Shown: one piece after another, positions 1 to 4,313 of the stretch
Layout: each line of letters begins with the position of its first letter
Position numbering within the stretch: position 1 is the stretch's first letter
NCBI GenBank assembly: GCA_934643535.1
Contig: CAKUCE010000181.1
Span: 1-6,257 of the forward strand
DNA length: 6,257 nucleotides
Reading direction: 5' to 3'
From: an uncultured Clostridia bacterium
GTDB taxonomy: Bacteria > Bacillota > Clostridia > Christensenellales > Aristaeellaceae
Notes under the pieces: model-generated
Databases searched by the model: none
Told to the model about the DNA's origin: nothing
Seen by the model: the letters and a program-made list of their open reading frames with translations, nothing else
Position numbers and translations under genes: made by a program

Positions 1-75
1 CCCGTCATCCTGCTGTATCTGACAATGTCCAAGCAGTTCGTCAAGGGACTGACGGCAGGCGCCGTGAAGGGATAA
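1..75 (+). CDS. C-terminal end of a carbohydrate ABC transporter permease (MalG/UgpE-like), partial
   Basis: An open frame enters from the left edge and stops at TAA (73-75). The 24 visible residues end in FVKGLTAGAVKG. From memory, this is the typical end of inner-membrane permeases of the MalG/UgpE type, which with a second permease, a binding protein and an ATPase import sugars or oligosaccharides. The last transmembrane helix would precede and include the hydrophobic PVILLYLTM stretch. The first codons, including any EAA loop that contacts the ATPase, lie outside the window. It is convergent with the anti-sigma gene and belongs to the host side. The substrate cannot be told from this fragment. 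The fragment is short, but the terminal motif is distinctive. Confidence 0.8.
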   Translation, partial: PVILLYLTMSKQFVKGLTAGAVKG

Positions 76-135
76 AAACAGGCGGGGAAGCGGCGACAAA
101 ACCATCGCGGACGATGGAAAAGAATCAATCAGGAA

Positions 136-185
136 AGAAGCGTTCCGATCTGTAAAGCCAGGGGCCTGCAGGTCGGAGCGCTTCT
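136..185 (+). terminator. Long 17-bp hairpin after the ABC permease, possible terminator or 3' stabiliser
   Basis: Arms at 136-152 and 169-185 pair over 17 consecutive positions with a 16-base loop. Two pairs are G-U only if the + strand is transcribed; on the - strand they become A-C mismatches. That points to an RNA read rightward, 60 bases after the permease stop. There is no uridine run after the stem (the next bases are GTGCGGGG), so it is not a classic Rho-independent terminator. It may protect or trim the 3' end of the transporter mRNA. The structure is certain; the role is not. Confidence 0.45.
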
Positions 186-236
186 GTGCGGGGAAGGGCC
201 CCGGAAAGGGGACGGGGCCAAGACGGAGGGCGCGCA

Positions 237-259
237 GAGAAAGGCGGGGCGCTTTTCTC
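237..259. terminator. Short stem between convergent genes, weak terminator candidate
   Basis: GAGAAA at 237-242 pairs with TTTCTC at 254-259 on either strand, closed further by a GC/GC pair around a GC-rich loop, with one mismatch. It lies 23 bases beyond the anti-sigma stop. The T-rich arm could act as a weak terminator in either direction for this convergent gene pair. The stem is short and has no clear T run beyond it. Confidence 0.3.
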
Positions 260-282
260 CGGAGTCCGGGAGCCGCAGGCCG

Positions 283-1230
283 TTAAGCCTTCCGGCCGTC
301 TGTCAGGATGTCCCACAGCTCCCTTCGGCTGTAAAAGAGCCTCAGCGCCAGCAGCAGGGCGCAGTAGCACAGCACGCCGACGGCGAGAATCAACTGAAAG
401 TCGCGCCATGCCGAGCAGGACGCGGTGCGAAAGCCCACGACGCACAGATGCCCCAGCCCGTAGGAAACAGGAATCAGCAGCAGTCGCTCCACCCGGCGGC
501 GGGCCTCCTCCCGCTGCCGAAGCAGAAACCAGAGCCCGCCCAGAAGCAGGAGCAAGGCGGCATGGAGCAGCAGCCAGAAGCCCAGGGCAAGCCCGGACAG
601 CGCCATCCACCCGCCGCTGTCCGGGGCGGCCCCGTAGAGGCACACGGAGCTTTCGCTGGAGCTGTCGCCGCTTTCGTTGATAAACTGGGTGAAATAGATC
701 AGAAGCGGCTTGCCGCTTTCCGGCACGGCCGCCGCATCCTGCACGCCGGGCCGCTGAAACAGCCTGTCCCATGGGGAGGTCCACACCTCCAGATGGTAGA
801 CCGTATTCCGGCTTTCCGGATCGGCGACCTTCAGCAGCCGGTAATTGGTGACCCTGCCGCTGAAGGAGAGCCCGACCGCGCCCCCGTCGGTCTCCGTCAC
901 CGTCACCAGCTCCGGCGAATAGGGAAGGTACTCCGGCGCGGTCAAAAAAGAAAGAATCGACAACAGAAGCGCCAGCAGCACCGCCGAAGTGCAAAGAACG
1001 GTCTGTACCTTTTTCCGAAGCAGCGCTTTTTTCAGCCGCCTCAACGGTTCAGCGTCCACGTCGATTTCCGGCGCTGCCGGTACCGGCTCCCGCAGCTTTT
1101 CCAGCTCCACGCGGCATGCGGGGCAGCCCTTCAGATGCTCCTTCACCAGCTCCGTCGTTGCCTCCGAGCCCAGCTTCTCCGCATACAGCGGCAGAAGATC
1201 CCGGACAATATCGCATTCATGCTTCATCAT
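283..1230 (-). CDS. Anti-sigma factor, zinc-finger (zf-HC2) head with four membrane helices
   Basis: Predicted membrane-bound regulator (315 aa) that holds its partner ECF sigma factor inactive until an envelope signal arrives. The N-terminus carries the anti-sigma zinc-binding pattern: His4/Cys6, then His32, Cys36 and Cys39 in HLKGCPAC. Hydrophobic segments lie at about residues 76-98, 208-236, 249-267 and 278-299; residues ~99-205 would be an outside loop that could sense the signal. Classic members have one membrane helix, so four is a less common layout. The ATG overlaps the end of the sigma gene by 14 bases, with GGAGG (1237-1241) 6 bases upstream. A second ATG follows directly (1227), so the start is uncertain by one codon. 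The overlap implies coupled translation and balanced amounts. The inducing signal is unknown. Confidence 0.85.
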   Translation of the reverse strand: MMKHECDIVRDLLPLYAEKLGSEATTELVKEHLKGCPACRVELEKLREPVPAAPEIDVDAEPLRRLKKALLRKKVQTVLCTSAVLLALLLSILSFLTAPEYLPYSPELVTVTETDGGAVGLSFSGRVTNYRLLKVADPESRNTVYHLEVWTSPWDRLFQRPGVQDAAAVPESGKPLLIYFTQFINESGDSSSESSVCLYGAAPDSGGWMALSGLALGFWLLLHAALLLLLGGLWFLLRQREEARRRVERLLLIPVSYGLGHLCVVGFRTASCSAWRDFQLILAVGVLCYCALLLALRLFYSRRELWDILTDGRKA

Positions 1231-1723
1231 CGTCCGCCTCCATTCTTTTCCGAATCATGCTTCGCGCCCGGTGATAGGTGACGCAAGCCCAGTTCTCCGT
1301 CCTGTGGAACAGCGCCCCGATCTGCCGGAAGCTCATGTCCCCAAGGGCGCGCCACAGGAAGACCTCCCTGTACGGGTCGGGCAGCTCATGAAGCAGGCGT
1401 TGAATCTGCCGCGCCCGTTCGCCCCGCAGCAGAAATTCCTCCGGCGATTCGCCCTCCTGTGTAAGCGCAAGCCGCTCCGCCGCCTCGACAGGCGTGGCTC
1501 TGCGGCTTTGCTTCAGATGGGTATAGTAGCAGTTTTTGGCGATCTGGCACAGCCATACCCGAACGTCGCAATCGCCCCGAAAGGAGTCGACGCTCTTCAT
1601 CGCACGGAAGAACGCTTCGCTGGTAACGTCCTCCGCCAGCCGTTCGTTCCCGCCGGACAGCCGCCTGACGTAGAGAAACACGTCCCGGAAATAGTCCCTG
1701 TAAAGCTGATCAAAGTCCGTCAC
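1217..1723 (-). CDS. ECF-type RNA polymerase sigma factor
   Basis: Sigma-70 family protein of 168 aa, the normal size for the extracytoplasmic-function group, which has only regions 2 and 4. Region 2 spans about residues 8-74, with the promoter-melting/-10 part around DVTSEAFFRAM and VRVWLCQIAKN. Region 4 spans about 105-162, with LPDPYREVFLWRALG followed by the helix-turn-helix SFRQIGALFHRTENWACVTYHRAR that reads the -35 element. It starts at GTG (1723-1721) behind a perfect Shine-Dalgarno sequence. The anti-sigma gene overlaps its 3' end, the standard arrangement for a cognate pair. A promoter resembling an ECF target lies just upstream, so it probably activates its own operon. The regulon cannot be inferred from this window. 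Being intact and next to hcp's terminator, it belongs to the host side of the junction. Confidence 0.92.
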   Translation of the reverse strand: MTDFDQLYRDYFRDVFLYVRRLSGGNERLAEDVTSEAFFRAMKSVDSFRGDCDVRVWLCQIAKNCYYTHLKQSRRATPVEAAERLALTQEGESPEEFLLRGERARQIQRLLHELPDPYREVFLWRALGDMSFRQIGALFHRTENWACVTYHRARSMIRKRMEADDDEA

Positions 1724-1727
1724 CCGA

Positions 1728-1737
1728 TCACCTCCTT
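1728..1737 (-). promoter_or_regulatory. Full-length Shine-Dalgarno sequence deciding the GTG start of the sigma gene
   Basis: The - strand reads AAGGAGGTGA, a ten-base match to the 16S rRNA 3' end. The AGGAGG core ends 7 bases before the GTG at 1723-1721. This supports GTG as the true start and strong initiation despite the weaker start codon. Confidence 0.85.
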
Positions 1738-1749
1738 GCCCGGTTCACC

Positions 1750-1780
1750 TATATGACGCTGAAAAAGGAAAAACCTTACA
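1750..1780 (-). promoter_or_regulatory. Probable ECF-type promoter of the sigma/anti-sigma operon
   Basis: On the - strand TGTAAGGTTTTTCC (1780-1767) is followed by CGTCATATA (1758-1750). The TAAGG-to-CGTC gap is 15 bases. A TAAC/TAAG-T-run -35 region with a CGTC -10 is the known general form of ECF promoters, so self-activation is likely. Transcription would begin near 1745, giving a leader of about 20 bases that includes the Shine-Dalgarno sequence. Assigned by eye from general ECF promoter features, not from a model. Confidence 0.6.
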
Positions 1781-1808
1781 GGATTTTGAAAAAAACGAAG
1801 CATTTTTA

Positions 1809-1851
1809 GAAAAAGACAGGACGGGCCGGCGCAAAACGCGCAAGCCCGTCC
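1809..1851 (-). terminator. Rho-independent terminator of hcp, now ending the prophage recombinase operon
   Basis: On the - strand GGACGGGC (1851-1844) pairs with GCCCGTCC (1826-1819), with an inner GCGC/GCGC pairing, followed after a few bases by a T run (1814-1810). It begins 11 bases after the hcp stop codon. It insulates the ECF operon from upstream transcription. After integration it also stops transcripts coming out of the prophage. Confidence 0.85.
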
Positions 1852-1862
1852 TTGGGAAGGGG

Positions 1863-1988
1863 TTATGGCAACAGCTCTTTCAGGTCGTTCTCCGGGGTGG
1901 AGATGGGCGCAATGCCGAAGCTTTCCACCAGATGGTTCAGCACACCCGGCGAAACGAACGCCGGCAGCGTAGGCCCAAGACGGATGTT
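1863..1988 (-). pseudogene. hcp: Detached 3' end of hcp (hybrid-cluster protein / hydroxylamine reductase)
   Basis: The last ~41 codons of this frame read NIRLGPTLPAFVSPGVLNHL and continue to end PENDLKELLP. From memory this matches the C-terminus of Hcp, where LGPTLPAF(L/V)SPNVL is strongly conserved, followed by a helix and an acidic DLK ending. Hcp is a cytoplasmic iron-sulfur enzyme that reduces hydroxylamine and nitric oxide in nitrosative stress. None of the cluster ligands is in this piece; they would be in the missing 5' part, expected beyond the other end of the prophage. The natural stop (1865-1863) and terminator are intact. The boundary with recombinase sequence is near 1988 but may be a few bases off, since ATCCGGAAC makes sense in both proteins. 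The identification rests on a short but very characteristic stretch. Confidence 0.82.
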
Positions 1989-2210
1989 CCGGATCAGGCT
2001 GCCGTAATAGTCGCACTGAGCCTCGAAGGAAGTCTCCTGCTCCTCCTGATCGGTACTGACCCGGGCGTAAGCGGCCACCCGGGGCTTCCGTACCGGCTGC
2101 AGGGGGACTGCGGCACAGGCCCGCATCCTGGCCGGGATGGCGGTGACCTTCCGCCCGTCCGGCATGACCCGGACGGCTTCCGGAGGGGCGGCTGTCATGA
2201 ACTGCGTCAT
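1863..2210 (-). CDS. Chimeric ORF: truncated serine recombinase N-terminus fused in frame to the Hcp C-terminus
   Basis: The 115-codon frame begins with ATG (2210-2208) overlapping the TGA of the upstream recombinase as ATGA, so it is translationally coupled. Residues ~45-74 are the start of a serine recombinase catalytic domain: VAAYARVS with nucleophile Ser52, then TDQEEQETSFEAQCDYYGSLIR. Members normally continue with a (P/D)W...G.Y.D.G.SGT stretch and several hundred more residues for catalysis, DNA binding and zinc ribbon. Here all of that is missing and the frame becomes Hcp from about residue 75. Residues 1-44 are a poorly conserved leader. The product cannot be an active recombinase, since the arginines that complete the active site are absent. 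It may be a stable remnant or an interfering partner. The full gene may be rebuilt when the element excises, or the rest may simply be deleted. Confidence 0.8.
   Translation of the reverse strand: MTQFMTAAPPEAVRVMPDGRKVTAIPARMRACAAVPLQPVRKPRVAAYARVSTDQEEQETSFEAQCDYYGSLIRNIRLGPTLPAFVSPGVLNHLVESFGIAPISTPENDLKELLP
1978..2000. other. Predicted attachment-site junction (attR-like) between hcp and the prophage
   Basis: Sequence changes here from recombinase-like (higher coordinates) to hcp-like (lower). The centre, on the - strand CTGATCCGGAACATC, encodes LIRNI: recombinases of this group have LI(R/Q)N at this point (compare LIQNHPGW in the neighbour) and Hcp has GI(K/R)NIRLGP. The shared I-R-N codons are the likely crossover region. 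Serine recombinases need only a 2-bp identical core, so the exact point cannot be fixed without the other prophage end. Confidence 0.55.
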
Positions 2211-3515
2211 CCCTGATTTCCCTCCTTCTTCCGTTTCAGGTTATGGAGCCGGGCCTGCTCCCGCATCTCCTCCGTCCAGCTTTCGGCCCGGGAGCGGTCC
2301 TTCCAGAACCTTTCCGCTTCCCGCCCGTCCTGAAAAACAAAGACCAGATGATTGTCCTTCGGTATCCGGATCTCCTTCAGAACCGTCAGAGCTTCTTCCG
2401 TGATCACTTTTACCCCCAGCGCTTCCTCTGTGATTCGATATAAGGTTTCCTCGGGGATCTGCTTGGCCGGGCAGAAGGCCTTGCCCCTTTTGCAGATAAG
2501 TCCAGCACTGCCAGGTGATGCGGGATACGTTGGTCCTGCGCCGGTAATGCTGTCCGCAGCAGCCGCAGACGATCCGACCGGAAAAGGGATACCGGGCGGT
2601 GGTAGGCTTCTGCACGTTGGTCTTTTCCCGGTTGGCCTGCAGCGTTTGCCGGGCCAGGGCATAGGTCTCCCGGTCAATGATGGCCGGGTGGGAATCCTGG
2701 ACATAATACTGTGGCAGCTGGCCCCGGTTCACCACCTTCTTCTTGGTCAGATGATCCGAACAGAAGGTCTTCTGCAAAAGGGCGTCGCCCATATACTTTT
2801 CGTTGGTCAGCATCATGCGGATCAGTCCGGAAGACCACCGGCCGCCCAGCCGGCAGGGGATCTGCTCCCGCAGCAGTGCTTCCGCGATCAGATTGCTGCC
2901 CAGACCGTGGGTGTAGTCGTGAAAGACCCTGCGCACCACGGCGGCCTCCTCCGGATCGATGACAATCCTGCCTCCCTGGCTGCGGTAGCCGTAGAGCAGC
3001 ATCAGGTTCATGGGCCTGCCTTCGGAGAAGTCCTTGCGCACCCGCCATTTGCAGTTCTCGGATACGCTCCGGCTTTCCTCCTGGGCGAAGGAAGCAAGGA
3101 AGGAAAGCATCAGCTCTCCGTCCCCGCTCAGGGTGTCCAGCCGTTCTTTTTCAAAGAACACGGAAATCCCCATCTCCTTCAGTTTCCGGGCCGTTTCCAG
3201 CAGGGTGACGGTGTTCCGGGCGAAGCGGCTCACCGACTTGGTCAGAATCCGGTCGATCTTTCCTGCCCGGCAGTCCGCCAGCAGCCGCCGGAATTCCGGG
3301 CGCTCGTCCCGGGTGCCGGTGCAGTCCGCGTCCGCATAGCAGCCCGCGTAGGTCCAGCCGGGATGGTTCTGGATGAGCTGACTGTAGTAGCTGATCTGCC
3401 GGGACAGGGAATGGAGCATGGCGTCCTTGCCGGAGGAAACCCGGGCGTAAGCGGCTACCCGGAGCAGCCGGGGCCGCGGCGCGGGGTGCGCCAGGGGATG
3501 AATCACTTTTTCCAT
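2207..3515 (-). pseudogene. Large serine recombinase (phage integrase type) with a +1 frameshift
   Basis: The protein begins with a resolvase-type catalytic domain: YARVS at 23-27 (nucleophile Ser27), KSVSRFARN at 93-101 giving active-site Arg97 and Arg100, and the helix around SFLASFAQEESRS. The recombinase DNA-binding domain spans about 175-295, and a zinc ribbon begins with Cys317-x2-Cys320 and WQC at 335-337. After Lys343-Gly344 the frame goes wrong and would run nonsense to 2241. One base later, the correct sequence resumes as KAFCPAKQIPEE, carrying the fourth cysteine, and continues to a TGA (2209-2207) that overlaps the next ATG. Repaired length is about 435 aa. The break is in an A4G4 run (2484-2491), so mutation, sequencing error or programmed shifting are all possible. 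AAAGGAGG lies 11 bases before the ATG. As written, the product keeps the catalytic domain but has a broken zinc ribbon and no proper C-terminus. Confidence 0.88.
2484..2491 (-). other. Frameshift site in the recombinase (homopolymer A4G4)
   Basis: The - strand reads CTG CAA AAG GGG CAA in the upstream frame; removing one base from the A4G4 run gives CTG CAA AAG GGC AAG GCC TTC TGC, which decodes as the family's expected KGKAFC. The defect is therefore a single extra base, most simply in the G run. Confidence 0.8.
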
Positions 3516-3566
3516 CAGGCTTTTCGCCTCCTTTCCCGTTCATATTCGCTCTTATGAGGGAAGCTA

Positions 3567-4244
3567 TCAAGCGTTATTTTGATACAAACCGCCCCATACA
3601 GGGGAGAATTTCCGGCGCAGAAACCTATCGATCTGCACAAATTCTCCGGGTGTGACCAGCCCGTCCTCCCGCATTTGCTTTGCAATGGAAAGGGCCGCCC
3701 GGTAGTTCAGTTCCCGCTCGAACTGCTCCTTTGTCAGTATGGGCGCGGTCGGTTCAGCTTCCTCCCGAGGGGAGGCCGTCGGCTTTTTGTTTGTCGCTGC
3801 TGCAGTCAGGTCTGCTTCCAATCGACGGGAATGCGTTTCCTTTTCGCTCTCCCCGGACGGAGACGCAGTGCTTCCAAAGCGATGACGGATATAGCAGGCG
3901 TGGCTGCAGTACTTTCTGGAGGCGCTTCCGCCCGTCAGCAGCGCGCCGCACCCGGCGCAGTACCGGGGATCCTTGCCCAGCAGGTTATGCTTCCGCCAAT
4001 AGGCGGTGCGGCAGGCCGGGCTACAGAACAGGCGCTCCCGCCTGCCGGGAAGCGGGTGAACAGGCGCGCCGCAGTTCCGGCATCGGCACTCCGCGCTTTG
4101 CGCAGTCTTGCCCGCCTGCGCTCCGTTCCGGCGGCAGAAGGTTTTGACGGTGTCCGGGGAAAGCCCCAGCTTTTCGCCGATCTCGCGATAGGTCATTTGC
4201 CGCTCCCGATAGTGAAGGATCCATGTCTTCTGTTCCTGGGTCAT
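3567..4244 (-). CDS. HTH plus double zinc-ribbon DNA-binding protein of the recombinase operon
   Basis: I take the start at ATG 4244-4242 (225 aa), with AAAGGAAGG (4259-4251) 6 bases before it; an in-frame ATG at 4304 lies within a terminator and lacks a good ribosome site. Residues ~15-40 (MTYREIGEKLGLSPDTVKTF) form a helix-turn-helix like that of sigma region 4. Two cysteine motifs follow: C55-x2-C58 with C74-x3-C78, and C96-x2-C99 with C113-x3-C117, each fit to bind one zinc. A low-complexity charged linker (~125-168) leads to a C-terminal block (169-225) containing ELNYRAALSIAKQMREDGLV and RKFSPVWGGL. Similar blocks occur, in my memory, in small proteins encoded beside clostridial serine recombinases. 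It ends 51 bases before the recombinase start, so it is probably co-transcribed. It could be a regulator or a recombination directionality factor; neither is shown by sequence. Confidence 0.75.
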   Translation of the reverse strand: MTQEQKTWILHYRERQMTYREIGEKLGLSPDTVKTFCRRNGAQAGKTAQSAECRCRNCGAPVHPLPGRRERLFCSPACRTAYWRKHNLLGKDPRYCAGCGALLTGGSASRKYCSHACYIRHRFGSTASPSGESEKETHSRRLEADLTAAATNKKPTASPREEAEPTAPILTKEQFERELNYRAALSIAKQMREDGLVTPGEFVQIDRFLRRKFSPVWGGLYQNNA

Positions 4245-4269
4245 GTCCGGCCTTCCTTTCCGAAGTAAT

Positions 4270-4295
4270 GAAAAAGCGGAGGCCGAAGCCTCCGC
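4270..4295 (-). terminator. Strong Rho-independent terminator after the endolysin
   Basis: On the - strand GCGGAGGC (4295-4288), a UUCG tetraloop and GCCTCCGC (4283-4276) form a perfect 8-bp stem followed by five T (4275-4271). It starts 18 bases after the endolysin stop and ends 26 bases before the next gene's ATG. It closes the late lysis transcript and separates it from the recombinase operon. Confidence 0.92.
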
Positions 4296-4313
4296 ACAGC
4301 TCACAGTCTCCAG

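Larger units (their letters stand above)
76..282. other. Convergent intergenic region with several hairpins, no gene seen
   Basis: These 207 bases separate the + strand ABC permease from the - strand anti-sigma gene. I see no credible coding frame; the open frames crossing it on both strands are low-complexity, arginine- or alanine-rich shadows. It holds three inverted repeats: a 6-bp stem with a 4-base loop at 102-117, a long 17-bp stem at 136-185, and a short stem at 237-259. The last two are listed separately. No tRNA or known riboswitch is recognised. Confidence 0.6.

Noticed and set aside
102..117. Small perfect inverted repeat CCATCG-CGGA-CGATGG as a terminator or operator
   Set aside because: A 6-bp stem with only a short run of A/T beside it is too weak to call; recorded only as part of the intergenic region.
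448..1281. Long + strand open frame (277 codons) opposite the anti-sigma gene
   Set aside because: It is Gln/Pro/Arg-rich, has no domain resemblance, and mirrors a gene with clear zinc and membrane features and a good ribosome site. Long antisense frames are expected at this GC content.
1863..2210. The 115-codon frame as a complete small recombinase such as an invertase
   Set aside because: Even small invertases and resolvases keep the full ~100-residue catalytic core after the YxRVS serine plus an HTH. Here only about 22 residues after the nucleophile are recombinase-like before Hcp sequence begins.
2241..2480. Out-of-frame C-terminus of the recombinase as a genuine alternative ending
   Set aside because: The Gly/Ser/Arg-rich sequence after LQKG resembles no recombinase ending, whereas the adjacent frame gives the expected KAFCPAKQIPEE continuation and an ATGA overlap with the next gene.
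2352..3557. 401-codon + strand open frame opposite the recombinase
   Set aside because: It has no recognisable motif, and it overlaps a recombinase with conserved catalytic residues on the other strand. It is a GC-driven shadow.
4245..4304. Upstream ATG at 4304 as start of the HTH/zinc protein
   Set aside because: The extra 20 residues are encoded by the terminator hairpin and look like nothing in the family; the ATG at 4244 has a proper ribosome binding site.
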